This document shows positions 13,301-25,991 of a stretch of 64,000 nt of DNA, piece after piece. The position numbers and the translations under genes were made by a program. The notes beneath the pieces were generated by a model, which was not told the origin of the DNA, did not search any database, and saw only the letters and a list, made by a program, of their open reading frames with translations. Position 1 is the stretch's first letter. Every line of letters starts with the position of its first letter. Source of the stretch: Dirofilaria immitis (taxonomy: Eukaryota; Nematoda; Chromadorea; Rhabditida; Onchocercidae); contig JAKNDB010000103.1 in assembly GCA_024305405.1 (NCBI GenBank), forward strand, positions 3,534,001-3,598,000, given 5' to 3'.

Positions 13301-14668
13301 TATAATTCTAATTGGGCTTACGACAAGACTTTGCTCTCATCACATATTTTAATTTTAAGACTAGGGTTTATATCGCTTGAACTTTGTAGTGAAAATTTTT
13401 TGATAATGTTGCAGTAATTATCAAAACTGATTCGTTTTTTCTTTTAATTATCAACTTTTTAGCTTGCAGTTTTCATCTATATTGTTAATTTCTTTTATAT
13501 TGCCATTTTAGGTTGAGGAAGGTGAACCATGTATGGTTTTTAAAAATGGTCAGTTTTATCGAGCACTGCTGGAATCTTCAATGAAGAATATGTGTCATGT
13601 GTTTCTAGTTGATTTCGGTGGTTATCTTATGATTTCGAATAGAGAAATTACGCCAATGCTTCAACAACATACGCAACTGCCAATGGCTGCAATTCATTGC
13701 GCTATTCTTGGTAAATATGCATTTGATCATTAGTTGTTTGAAATCTGATTGTTTGATTATCTGTACTGCTGCATGATCTTAATCGTTGGTTGGTAGCAGT
13801 GTTATATCGGTTATTTCAAAATCTTGACGGTATCAGTCTTTGCTACTCTATATTATAATAAGTTAAAGAGACTGAATCCAACTAGAAAAAAAAAGACTTT
13901 TTCTTTCTAAATCTTGAATTCTAGATATTATTATAATATTCTTTTTTTTTGATTAATATATCTGGTTCATTTATCTGAATCATCCTTAATATTGATCAAT
14001 TTTTTTCTATTCCTTTTAGGCGCTTTTCAAGTGAGATTAAAGGCTGAAGCTATTGATGCCTTCAAAAAAAGTTCCCAATTGGTTCTACTTTTAAACTTCT
14101 CGTAAGTGATTGAACTTAAATTTTCGGCATTCTTTAGGACTTGGCAAAATTCCATCTCATATTCCGGGAAATCATCTTCTTTTAAAAGGATTTTTTTAAT
14201 TTCTTATTAATAAAGATTTGTTCAGAAGTGCGTAAGATATATAACAATTATATGATAACTCTTTTATGATTTAAAAAAAAGTAATATGGAGTTCTGTTCA
14301 CCACATTTTGGAAAAGTTTTTAGCTTAAATATTCAGTTTTTTCATTCATTAATTCAATTGATCATTCGAATCACCTATTTTTTGCACGATTACTACCTAG
14401 TGTATACTATAATGATTTGAAATTATTAGCATAGCAATGATTCATCAAATTTTATAGTGAAGAAGAGAGAGGGAATTGATAGGAATGCAGAATTTTTAAT
14501 GACGACTCTTAAAAATGAAGTTTTAATCCAATTTAATAATCAGTCAAATTTAATATTTTGCAGTTTGTTCATAAATCAAAACACGATGATGTTTATGAAA
14601 CACAGCTTTATCTTCAAGAGAATATGCGACATGATGCATTTTTACCTTTGGAAGTCTATTGTAATTGA
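7307..14668 (+). CDS. Tudor-domain protein, about 19 exons
   Basis: Tudor domains bind methylated arginine or lysine and act in small-RNA and germ-granule proteins. In-phase exon chain: 7307-7372 (MGDVQKEIQNLWREMVSEMN), an exon ending 7669, 7985-8038, 8458-8576, 8843-8919, 9119-9189, 9618-9663, 9957-9994, 10108-10168, 10405-10465, 10922-11039, 11725-11800, 12005-12099, 12331-12394, 12854-12926, 13069-13188, 13512-13710, 14020-14101, then a terminal segment to TGA at 14668. The N-terminus has coiled-coil character (KELQAQNLLEIRYHKLRLSL), the middle is polar and disordered with an acidic SSSDDEDEVEQE patch, and the C-terminus is an extended Tudor domain: ITWIASQRDFYVTF, then GEPCMVFKNGQFYRALL, VFLVDFGGYLMI, then VRLKAEAIDAF. 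Intron 10466-10921 is GC-AG. Joins 1/2 and after 14101 are off by one base, so both ends are provisional. Best last segment reads HDDVYETQLYLQENMRHDAF. No one-to-one orthologue is claimed. Confidence 0.72.
11446..11480 (+). other. G-quadruplex-capable G tract in a Tudor-gene intron
   Basis: Seven runs of three or more G occur in 35 bases (GGGTT.GGGG.GGGGG.GGG.GGGG.GGGG), on the sense strand of intron 11040-11724. The spacing fits the usual G3+N1-7 quadruplex pattern. It stands out strongly from the AT-rich background. Function is inference. Confidence 0.6.
12609..12686. repeat. Short direct duplication in a Tudor-gene intron
   Basis: The unit CTTCTGAACTAATTCCT with its following T-rich and CTCGTTTTTT tail occurs twice in succession between about 12612 and 12686, inside intron 12395-12853. 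Copies differ by T-run length, as expected from slippage or a small tandem duplication. Confidence 0.5.
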
Positions 14669-17600
14669 ATTTTTTTCAAATTTTAATAAATACGAACCAT
14701 TAATAAATTGATTTTTAAACTGACATTTATTCTATCTGTTGTATATAGAAGGATTGTTTTGCGAATTTCTTTTTATCAAAATAAAGTGAATAATTAGTAA
14801 TGAGATGTTCTTGCTAATATGAAAATGATTCAAACGGTTGCTTAGGAACTCGTGAATATAAAGCGAAAGAACTTGCAAATTGTCAATAAATTTTGGTCGG
14901 ATTTATTTTATAAATTCCTGACTTTCATATGTTAATATGTTTATAACTCTTGTTTTATCTTATTCATCTTTCAATGTCTTATAAAATTATTTACTTTTCT
15001 CTCAAATTATCTTATTGTATTGCTAGTTCTATATTTTGATGTTTTGTTTGCTCTGAAATATTTTGAACGGGATAAGTCTTATTACATTGTAGTTGCTCTT
15101 CATTGTTTATTTGTTAATTTGCCTTTATCAATAAACGTTTTTTATATCAGTCAAAAAATGTTGAAATTTTTTAATCTTTGATTTTTGCTGCGTCCTGTCG
15201 CATTTATTATCAGTTAGTAGCTTTTTTAAAACTTTTTAAATCGGTATTACCGAAAGTTCATTTTGTCCTTGTACTGAGGACTACAATTTTTACAACGTTG
15301 CTTGGAATCCATATTACATATTAGGTAAATACTATTATTTTGATGATCAATTGGAAACTCAAAAGAAAAATTGAAAAATGTTTTCCTTCGTTAAACTAAA
15401 GTAGATTAAATCTTTGATTTGAGATGTAAATGTACTGTTAAAATAGTTGATGGAAGTAATTGAGATTATACTTTATCTATCCTATAACAGATAAGGTCAA
15501 ACAAAATTAAAATATGATCTTGATTAAAATAGTTTAGAAAATTATCGGCAGCAAAATCCATTAGTGTTACGGGATTTTGAAAGAGCTTGGAAACTATCTA
15601 TATCTCATTTAACAGTTACATTCTTTGATATAAATATTATAGGTGAATTTGCAATTTCATCGTAATCTTACTCCTACAATGCAATAAAGTAGTTACAAAT
15701 TCAAAGGAAAAAAAATGGGATAGGTAAGTTATTATGTCATTATAAGAGAGGCATAATTAGTTGATTCAGATTATCCATTCTTTTTTATTTTCTATGATTT
15801 TTTTGAAAAGTGTGAAAGTATTTTTTCCTTTGCTCTTACCGGAAAATGTAAACATTAGCGCTATATATATGTATATCATTTTCTCATAGGTGAAGAAAAA
15901 TTATTTGTGCTTTTGGAGAAAAAGACAGATTCATTTCTTAATTTTTGGCGATTCATCTCTTAATACTTATTGTCATATATCAACTTTTTTTTTCTTCTAG
16001 CTTTTTTTTTGATTCATACTTTTTAGATGGCATTTTTTTTTCAATAGCCGCTGTAAAAGATAAGATATTCCGTCTTTTCTTTTTCTTCTTTCTTTTTTTT
16101 TTTTTACAGCATTTATAAAAAAATGTTAAGTGAGATGATGATTCAGGAAGAATAAATTTTAGGCAAATAAGAAATCTCAGAAATAAATTTTTTTTAAGAA
16201 AAAGAAATGCAAAATTTAATTTATTCTTTCAAAAATTATTTTGATTATTGTATTTTTGATATGAATTAATGGATATTATTATGCTATAGAATTGGATAGA
16301 GTAATAGGTATTAAAACGATTTTTTTTTTCAGTTGAAAAACTTTTCTAGAGAGATAGGAAAATTAATAAATTCAATAGATTAATTAATTTTTAAACTGCT
16401 GCATTAAGTATTATTTTTAAAAATGCTTAATATGAATAAGCAAGAAATACTAATTGAGATCATAATATTTTATGACTTTTAACAAATGGTGTAAAAGGAG
16501 GAATGGAAAATTCTTGTCTAATTAGAAAATTTGAAATTGAATAATTGACGTTATTTTTTTCTATATTTTTATAAAATTCACTTAAATAATTTTATTTTTA
16601 TACAGCAATAAATTTAAGTTAAAAGTAAAATTAATGAAATTGAAGGAAATGCTTGAAATCAATTGAAATAAATTGCATTAATGTTATCTTTAAAGTGATT
16701 ACTTTTTCCTTTCTAGCTTGACTATTGAGAAGGATAAGAATAGCATTTAATTAATTTATTTATTTTCTCCTTTAAATGATTTATTTTTCTTTAGAATATA
16801 AGCGTTCAATTTAGCTACGATCAAAATAAATCATCGTGGATTGCACTCTCGAGCTATTTCAAAAATTTTTCACTTTTTCGAGCTTAGTTCAAATTGATTT
16901 CCTTTTCTTCTTCAAGATTAGTTTTTTGAATTTTTGGACCATCTGTTTCCTAAAATAGTTTTAAGTTTAATGATTTGCTGCAGTTTATTAAATTTATGCT
17001 CATTTTAGGTGATAATAATTAGAAATTCATTAACCTAAAATGCTCTATTTCTTCAGCAAACATAATAAATGGATGTAATGACAGGAAAAAAACTTAAATT
17101 GATCTTATATAATGCGAATTGAAGCAGTTAAATAAATTTAATGCTTAAATTTAATTTGGATATCACTGAAAATAATATGATTTACTACTAACACTAAGCG
17201 ATCCAATAGTTAATGCAAATATGCTAAATATAATATAAAAAAGGAAAATGGAATAGCTGATGTCCATATCTTTTTATAGATGATTTGCTTGCTAATTTAT
17301 CTTTAAAAGAGCACTATTTAAGGTAGTAAAAAATCATCTAATCAATATATTTTAAAATTGTCTAATTTTCAAATCGATATTGATTTCACACTTAAAATAT
17401 AACTTAATAAATTTTGCGTAATTTAGGCTCAATGCTATATTGATGAAGAAATATTGTAGTATATATTTATGTAAATTTTCTGTGCTTTTTATTTTTATTA
17501 TTTCTTACTATTTTTTTCCTCAAAGTTACAGTATTTCAGAGATTACTGATGCTCTTGAAATAATGTAATTAATAACATTTGATGCATACTATCTGAGATA

Positions 17601-18012
17601 TTGTTGTTTGTAAAATTTCAGTTCAATCAATAATTTAATCAATAGACAGGTTAAAATAAAATAATTTGAATACCTTATAAGCCTTTTTAAAAGTAAACTA
17701 ATATATGTTTATAAATATATGTTTATAAAAAATATTAAAACTGTAATATCAAGCATTTTAGCATAATGCTGTTATTCTGTTCAGTTGATAGAAGGTGAGA
17801 AAAATAATTTTGAAAAATTATATCCTTGGAATGGAATGTTTGAGGAGGACGAAAGAAAACAGAGGAAAATTGTTATTGAGAAATAAAATAAAATAAAAAA
17901 AATTATGTGTTTTTTTTTTTTTATGTATCTTGAAAAATATTTAGCCTTGATATCGTTGAATGGCACATTTATTCAGGAAGGTTTGTAAGGAAGAAATAAT
18001 GAATGATTGGTT

Positions 18013-18080
18013 TGCTCTCGTCGCTATCATCATCGTTGTCGTTATCGTTGTCGTTGTCGCTGTCGTTATGGTAGTAGTTT
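18013..18080 (+). repeat. Imperfect TCGTTG/TCGTTA/TCGCTG hexamer array
   Basis: About ten near-copies of a TCGYTR hexamer follow one another (GTCGCTATCATCATCGTTGTCG onward). In this AT-rich setting the CpG in every unit is notable. Simple-sequence origin is likeliest. Confidence 0.6.
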
Positions 18081-18212
18081 AACTTAGAGTTTTCTCGCAC
18101 TTACATCTAACTCCTGTCATCTTTTTCTCGTATCATCATCAATTACAGTTGATCGGAGTTACTGATTATATTTTATTACATATGTGTATATTACTACAAA
18201 TATGTATATATA

Positions 18213-18320
<108 letters not shown>

Positions 18321-19417
18321 AATATAGCTAGGCATATATTATTCTTATATTTTTGCAAATCTAATTAATTTATCAGTTTTTAAAAAAGATTTTTGAACCA
18401 AATTTTTGCTCAAATATTTTTTCTTGGAAAATTAGAGCTTTAAAAATTAGCATTTCTTTTCTTTTTCTTTTTTCTTAGTATGAACTTTCTTTATGACATG
18501 TTGCTTTTTATCAAGATTATAATATATGATAATGGGTGGTAATGACAATTTATTAACTAAAATATGTCACAGATTCATCTATTTCGGAACGTGCGCTAAT
18601 CTTTTATGCTTATTTTCGCTTAGTTATCAGTACTTTTTATTTTTGCAGATAAATTTCGAGTGACGCATTATTGGGTCACTTAAAGTAGTTGATTCAATAA
18701 TAATCTTCATACTGCTATAACAACAGAAAAACCAAATTTTCAAATATTTGCAGAAAGTGATTTTGAAATTCATCGATTTAGAACGACCTGAAATTGGTAA
18801 GATTAAAGAGTATTATGCAAGTTTAATTTATATTTTTAATATAAATTCTTCACCCTGTATTTTACCATTTTTCGGCTTCAGAAATAAGTAACTTACTAAA
18901 AGCAATTGAAGTAAAAGCATGCATATTTCTAAATATTCACTTCAGTATTCTATGCATAAGTGAAATTAATCTCTATTCAGAACTTTTCGATGACTCGATG
19001 TATCAATTGCAATTGATAATTCATTATACTAAATGAAATAAATAGGTTAATAGTGTTTTTCATTTTATTATTTAAAAACATTTATTTAAAAACATTGTAT
19101 AGATATTTTCTAAATAAAAAAACATTGAAGCTCCCATTATTTTATCGTATTTTACATTTATGTATGCTTACACTTTTTAAGTCATCGTTTTACTATTAAA
19201 TGATACTTCATTGAACTTTATGTTTTGCAGAAATAACTAAGAGAAGTAAATATTTATTTTACACATCTACTAACAGTTTGGAATAAAAAGCCTGAAGTCT
19301 TGACAGTGTTGCAAGCAAAAGTAAATATTCCAATAATCTTCAACAATTTCTTGTTTAGATAATGCTATTTTTTCAAAAGAAAATTATGATTAATCCTTTT
19401 AATTTTATTATTTTAGA

Positions 19418-22134
19418 ATGGAAATAGTGGTTTATTTGGCACTATTTGTGTTAGCTACTGTATTTTGTTTCTCATCATTCATTCTAATCATTATGTGTCG
19501 ACGACGTGTACTGGCAAGAGAACATTTACGTGCTGCGATGACATCATTACGTTTTACTAAAGTTAATAATGAGAATGTCGAAAGTGTGTTGCAACTTGGA
19601 CCTCTTATTGGTAATATTTACTTGATTCTTATATATGACAAAAATCTTGCATAAGTTTTTTCTCTTCGTCTTCAAATCGTACAATGGAAATGTAATTTGC
19701 GAATTTAATATTTTTTATAAAATTTGAAGACGCGTAGTATTATATTTAAAACATCGACAAAATTACTCATATTTCTATTATTGATCTCCATATGCTTAAC
19801 CTATCGATATTGGCTTAAGTAAAATATATTTGATTATGCATTATATGGGCTAAGGCTTACATATTACCTATTGTACTTCAACAGTGCCTGATCTTCCCGT
19901 CTAAATCGGATTATTTGATTGACCCGCGTAATTATGTAATTACGTATAGAAAGCTTAAGACTGATGAAATAAATTAGAAATTGAACTGATGGAAGACAAT
20001 TCTTCTCACTCTTATGAGTGCGAAATTATTTTCAAGGATCATTGAGTTACAAAAATTAAAATTAGTATTATTTTTCAGAAATCATTAGAGGCAATTGAAA
20101 ATTATTTATATTTGCAATTGTTAGGTTGCAGAAAGACAAAAATAATTGGGAAAACTTAACTTATTTTGGGAATTAGATAAGATTTATGCTGATCGAATAT
20201 TATGCTTAATAAATAGGACATATAAATAGGATATTTTAATTAAATGTTCCAATGATTTGATATAAATAGTGTTGCTAGTCAGGTGCAATCGACTTTTTAT
20301 TGATTCAATGTCTTTTTTCTCTTTAAAAAACTTGTTGCAGTTTCTTAATGTTAGTCAAATTCATACTTGACTGTACATTAATCAAATTCATATTTGACTG
20401 CACTGCGATTCAAAGGATTTTGGCTTTTCTGCATAAATCGTTAATTTCAAATTCTTTTTAATTCAAGTATCATTTGCTTATTTTAGCCCAAGCTCTGGAT
20501 AGCAATCAATGGATTTATGACGTTTCCGGAATGCTGCAGCACTGTGTTGTAATCCTGAAATTATGTCATGCTTTGACTGAAAAACTTTCTATTATTCAGC
20601 TTAATTCAATTGCACCAAAACTGAATGAGCAAGTGGTTACAACTACAGCACGAATTATGCCTCGTTTCGATGATCTGATACGAACAGTAGCTGCTAGTCA
20701 GGTGCAATCGATTTTTATTGATTGATCCAACTTTTTTTCTCTTGAATGTTCGAGGATATTCGGAATCCGTGAGAGCGAGAATAAGAACATAGTTTCTATC
20801 ACAAAATTTTCATAATATAATAGTTCTAACTATATCTGTCATAGTCTTGACTAATTCCTCATAAAACTTCATTCATATCAAATTAGTTGTAAGGGTTCAT
20901 TTCGTGAAAAATATATATGATATTTTGTTTTAATGAATAATAGTGTCGTGAAAATATTTTATCTTTATGAAGATGTGGAAATTATGGATAGAGTATTAGG
21001 TCGCATAACAAAATGGGTTACTTAATAAACTTTATTCGCGTTAATTATAACTTAATAAATATGATATATTGATAATATAGTTGAAGCGCAACAAAGAGAA
21101 AATTATCTTTGGTAAGAAAAGTAAAAATGCAGAATCGTTGCGATGTCGAATTTAAGTGTCATATTAGTCCAGACGAGGATACCTTTCGGCCATAACGTAC
21201 CTTTTCATAGTGGAGATATCAGACATGGGTGCGGTTAGTCGAATGATGTAAAGTGAATAAGAAAAGTCTATCAGTGTTGCTTGATCGGTTAACCACTGTA
21301 ACATGCAACTAATCACGAGAAACTCTTTCTGATATCGGTGATCCCTGGTCTTTTGCTATGAATGATAACTTACCACAAACTAGTTATACGAAGGATTTAA
21401 TTATCAGAAGGAGATAGACAATGTATAAACGCACACAAGCTTCGATCGTTCAATATTTCAAACAGTCAGCAAAAAGAAATATTGCATATAAGCTTTGTCA
21501 TAGGAAAAAAGAGGAGATTTAGATAAATGATTCTTTACATTAGATATCGTGACATTTGTTTGTATCGGATAATGAGTCATACAAAAAATAATTTGATTAT
21601 CGAAATATATATTATAAATTATTTTGGTTTTCCAATAAAATTAATTATTGAATAGAATTAACTGTAACAAACTGCTTTAGATAACTTAATGAATAGCAAT
21701 TTTAGGTAGACGTACGTCTATTGGAGGCTCGTGCTTCGTCACTTGTCAGTGCTTGTTGGGCGCTTGCATTTCCTTTTACAGTGATTAGTCCGAAACATAT
21801 GGATTCATTGGATGGAATCTTAAATGTAATTTTCTTTTAGAACTATTGTATTTGAAGGATTTTTTTTTGAAATTATTGCTTCGTATCACTTGGATTGCTT
21901 ATTTTACGTATGTTTTAGGAAATGGAAGATCATGTGGAGGCATTGCGTCTAATTGTCCGACACATGGAAGAAAATTTCATAATACAGGACAAAGATAATC
22001 GAAAATTGTCATCATCATTAGCAGTTGTTGAAGAGACACCGTTGATGGAACTTTCCACGAATAGAAATGATTCTAGAACCGATTCTCTGCATAGCGATGA
22101 AGCTCCAGCTGATCCTATGGCACCGACGAAATAA
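19418..22134 (+). CDS. TMEM98-like single-pass membrane protein
   Basis: Complete four-exon gene: 19418-19610, 20487-20701, 21706-21825, 21919-22134, all joins in phase, about 247 residues (vertebrate TMEM98 is 226). The ATG lies one base after a TATTTTAG acceptor, which suggests spliced-leader trans-splicing or a 5' UTR intron and supports this start. Residues 1-26 are a hydrophobic N-terminal segment (MEIVVYLALFVLATVFCFSS..ILIIMC) followed by basic CRRRVLAREH, as in TMEM98. Then comes the cytosolic helical-bundle region: SNQWIYDVSGMLQHCVVILK, LCHALTEKLS, ARIMPRFDDLIR, VDVRLLEARASSLVSACWAL, and MEDHVEALRLIV. This follows the TMEM98 order (EDWIEDASGLMSHCIAILKI, CHTLTEKL, RISPRVDDVV, DPKLLDAR, EEHLEVLRE). 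The acidic/serine-rich tail ends DPMAPTK. In vertebrates the protein restrains the myelin factor MYRF; nematodes have MYRF homologues, so a related partner is plausible but is inference. Confidence 0.82.
20270..20742 (+). repeat. Duplicated exon-2 donor region of the TMEM98-like gene
   Basis: About 56 bases at 20270-20325 (GTTGCTAGTCAGGTGCAATC onward) recur at 20687-20742, where they form the last codons and donor of exon 2 (AGTCAG/GTGCAATCG). The upstream copy lies in intron 1, so a decoy donor sits before the true acceptor. Copies differ by few substitutions. Confidence 0.75.
20354..20404 (+). repeat. Two-unit tandem repeat, about 27-bp unit
   Basis: TCAAATTCATACTTGACTGT at 20355 is repeated as TCAAATTCATATTTGACTGC from 20382, giving two near-identical adjacent units within intron 1 of the TMEM98-like gene. 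Confidence 0.75.
21164..21304 (-). other. Antisense 46-codon ORF in intron 3 of the TMEM98-like gene, unknown
   Basis: The minus strand reads ATG...TAA, beginning MLQWLTDQATLIDF and ending MKRYVMAERYPRLD; the frame stays open for about 20 more codons upstream without another ATG. It falls in an unusually GC-rich patch (about 21120-21460) of an otherwise AT-rich intron. No family is recognised. It may be a remnant of a mobile element, a structured RNA or a chance frame. Confidence 0.25.
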
Positions 22135-25116
22135 GTTTATTATCAAGCAATAGCTGGTATTTAATTTTATTTTGAATGTTACTTTACTTCCTGAGGATAC
22201 AAGAAATGTTTTCCTGGGATTAAACTTTATATGGAAATTTCGTAAACTGTAGGTAATTTAAAATAGGATTGATTTCGACTACCATTACTCACTCTTATAT
22301 ATATAGTAATCGTTTTTATTACAATAGTAGAGAAATTTAAATCAAATTTTCAGAAAATATACTTAGCCATTGCAAAAGTTGTTGAAATTTGTTGCGAAAA
22401 AAATTTGGAATTATTGTCATCAAAGTATTTTAGCACATCGTAGCGCTATTATCGCTTATAGTGTTATTTCTCTGTAATTGTAATATAAGAATTGGTTTAA
22501 GCTAGGCCAATCTGTTCTCTAATTAAAATCTAGTAGTAAAGACGCAGGCTAAAGTTTTCTTCAATATTAATAGTATAAAAAATTCTGAAGTAATAAATCT
22601 TTCTTAGATTGAATTATTCTATCGAAAATCACTATGAAGTTCAATTCTAGAATCATTATTAGGGATTATTTTAGATCGACAATTGAAAGTTATAAATCGA
22701 GGGCATCTGACTCTGTGCGATACTGGTTTCTACATATTTTGCACCTACGTTATTTGTTTTTGTTTTTCTTTACTCGTTTGTTTGAGAAATAAATATAGAT
22801 GTATATATAAATATTTTATCCCGTCTTTGACAATTCATATATTTTAGTCTCTTGGTCTTACTCATATTGTACTTCTTTATTCCGCAACGCTGGTTTTCTA
22901 ATATTTCTTTTATGACATTTTCTCTTTTTCTTCCTTTCAGTTAACCAACTTTTTTTATTGTTCGATAATTCTTTGTAAATATTTTACTCTCAGGCACTTT
23001 TCCTGTTTTTCTCTTTATAGTTAGAAATGGTTTTTTTGTTTGCCTTTCTTGCTTTATTTTGTTTCTTCTGTTTTCTGTGTTTTTTTCATTAATTTTTTAT
23101 TTTTGAACTACCTTTTTCGCTAAATAATATCAGTTCCTTTTTAGGTTTAAAAAATTATGGAATTGAATGGTTCTTCCATTTATTGCAAATGCATAGAGTA
23201 TTGATTAACAAGCAGTTATAATTTCATGCATTGTTATTATAGAAGAATTGCATCGAAAAAACATCCATCTTTTAAATTGAATATTCACGAAAAGTCGGTA
23301 CTTTTATCTCTGCTATTTATCATAAAATTAAATAAGTGTATTTTGCACTGGAAATACGCAAAATTTTAACTTTATTGACAAAAGTGTCTCAAGCGATATG
23401 CCATTATGTGTCCATTTAATGTTGGCATTTAAACTTTTACCTTTGTAAGATTTACATAGTTGAATTATAGTATATTTTGTACAGTTTCAGGGAAAGACAG
23501 GAAGTTTTGCTATTGTTGGAATCAGCTGAGATTTGATTGAAATTCAAAATCAAAGAACCTGTTTTGTATAATATATCTGAGCTAGTCAAATTTTTCTAAT
23601 TCAATGAAATGTTACAAAGTGGAATTAGGTAATTTATTTCTTTTACCTCACTTCTGTCTTTTCATTACCCTACCAAGCTGCAGTTTCCTTTCTGCTCACG
23701 GTTTCAAATTTTTGACTCCAAATTTTGAAATTATTCTATTTTATTGAAAAATTTGGTCTTGTTATTTTCCATCCCTTAATTTTCCATAATCTTCTTTCGT
23801 CTTACTATTTGATATTGTTTAATTCCTTACTTGTTGTCTATACCCAAATTTGGGTTCTTTTCAGGTTTATTTAGGCATAATCAATCACTTTGTGAAATTA
23901 TGAAGGATTAATGTCTTGATTTCTCCGCATTTCTCGAGATTTTTATTTAAAGTTGTATTTAGAATGAAGTGAAGCGAAATGCTTGGCTTGTATATTTAGC
24001 ATATTCGAATGTTTTGAAAGTGATTAGTTTAAAAATCTTAAAAATTGACGAAAAAAATAAACATTTTGCAAATAAAAATTCTAAGTGAAATCAATGAATT
24101 GATAAATTTAATTTTAAGTAAAATCAATGAATAGATAAATTTATTTGACAAGCATTAGCAGATTAGAAAATCTTCAAATTTTACCTTTAGCACATTTATT
24201 ATTACAAACAAATTATCCGTTATCTTATGAATAAACAGCTCGATATTACCTCACTTATCAAGCTATATCATATTTTATAAATGACAATACAATGAGTCAG
24301 CTGATTACATGCAATGCTTTTTGTTTCATGTCATACAAATAATTTTCGGGTGATACATCTTAACAAATGTTCCATTCTCATTTACATATTATTTTTTGTT
24401 TTGTAAATATTTCAATGTTTCTCTTCTCGTTTTCAAAAAATAATTATAGAAAATGCGATAATTTGATGATCCTTATTAGAAATATGGTATATATCATTTT
24501 TTTTTTGGATAACTATAACTGCAAATGTTGATCATCATCTTTCGGCAAAAAGAATTATGGAAATAATTCATGAATAATATCATAAAAACATTAAAATAGA
24601 ATGAAACTTTTTTCTTAGTTGCAAATTTCAGAGAATTGAAGTCTTTTCTTGAAGCTATTTGAATTCATTTCAAAATTATTGAAAATATTTAATTTGAAAG
24701 GGACTGATTCTTTCTATTTGCTGATCCAATTTTGTTGAAACTTATCATTTTTCGTGTAAATTAATTTTTACATATTTTACGTGTATGCAGCTTGCAGATT
24801 TGATTTTGCTTTGTTTTTTTGTTGTGTGCTTATTTTTACTCATGAATATACAATTTTGCAAAAATCAGGATATTGCTACCAAAATTCCATCTTTATCTTT
24901 CTTTTTCAGTTTGCTGAACTAATCATTTATCTTTGTTAATTGCCGATTGATAAACGTATGATATGTTTTGATATATATTTGTACGAATACAGATTTAAAA
25001 GTGTGAACACTTCGAGATTTATACTTAATATAACATTATGATTTCATGCAATAAAAAGTTGCAATATTGCTAATTAAAAATTGCTATAATAAAATTTTTA
25101 GAAATAAGAAATATCA
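22135..25116. other. 3' flank of the TMEM98-like gene and gene-free AT-rich DNA
   Basis: The TMEM98-like 3' UTR starts here; an AATAAA poly(A)-signal candidate occurs in GAGAAATAAATATAG near 22784. Beyond that I see only T-rich and A-rich sequence with no supported exon on either strand. Confidence 0.5.
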
Positions 25117-25230
25117 TGTCGAAGCAAGAAATTACTGAAAACAACTTAAATACTTATTTTGCTAGCTATACCAACAAAAGTTTAATGATTGTAGGTGATC
25201 TAGAAATGATTCGAAAATTAAAACATGGGT
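25117..25230 (+). CDS. Possible first exon of an unrecognised protein
   Basis: After an ATTTTTAG acceptor-like site, an ATG opens a frame MSKQEITENNLNTYFASYTN continuing KSLMIVGDLEMIRKLKHG, then a possible donor ATGG/GTACGC at about 25230 (phase 2). The amino-acid mix is unlike the low-complexity frames nearby, but no downstream partner exon was found and no family is recognised. It may be an isolated or dead exon at the edge of the repeat zone. Confidence 0.25.
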
Positions 25231-25404
25231 ACGCTGCTTTAATTTTTTTTTTAAATGAATAACATGATTAAAGAACTAAGAATAGTGATACTAGATGAAT
25301 GATTTTACATCATCGTAAAGATTCAGGAAATTAAAACCATGATGATTCTAGTTATTAAGAAATGGTTCACTCATGAGAATTTATGAAAGACGTTGGCTGA
25401 GAAA

Positions 25405-25626
25405 TTAATTCACTGGATATTTTTGAAAAATTTCCTCACTATATAATTGTATAAGCATTTTACTATTAAGCAGGTAAGCCAAAAAATGATAGAATGAAGA
25501 AATAAGGAAATAATCATCAGCACCTTGCTTAATAACATTATCAACATAAAATTGTTCTAAAAATGTATGTAATTTTTCTGTCGAGATTTCGCAGAAATTA
25601 TTTATTGAATTTGGAATTTGAAGCAT
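25405..25626 (-). CDS. Unrecognised 73-residue open frame
   Basis: ATG to stop on the minus strand: MLQIPNSINNFCEISTEKLH, then TFLEQFYVDNVIKQGADDYF, ending SEEIFQKYPVN. Composition is protein-like (balanced acidic, basic and aromatic residues), with no signal peptide or known motif. No strong acceptor precedes the ATG. It could be a small gene, a terminal exon or a fragment of the zinc-finger repeat family's flank. Confidence 0.25.
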   Translation of the reverse strand: MLQIPNSINNFCEISTEKLHTFLEQFYVDNVIKQGADDYFLISSFYHFLAYLLNSKMLIQLYSEEIFQKYPVN

Positions 25627-25991
25627 TCCAGGAAAAGCATTCGATTATATTGCTTGCTTTTGTCATTAATCAAAATCAAAATCTAAACTAAATTAAATAG
25701 TATAGTTAAAATGATAAGGAAAATGCATAGATTGAAACGATAACAGCCATAATGTTTATTTTATTCATTTATTTTTTCCTCCAATTCATAATCGTTATTA
25801 TCGTAATCATTTTCAATTCAAACATAATATCTATCAGTTTATAATCTCTATTATTATTATTATTATTATTTTGTTTTACTCTATTCTTTCTTCATGTCGA
25901 TTATTCCACAAAAGTTTCACATCCTTTTAAATGGTATTTAGTGAATAGTACGTTGATAAAATGCTTCATCCCTTGCTTAATAGCACAAACT

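Noticed and set aside
21243..21332. C/D-box snoRNA candidate (ATGATGT ... CTGA)
   Set aside because: The C box is imperfect and there is no terminal stem next to the boxes.
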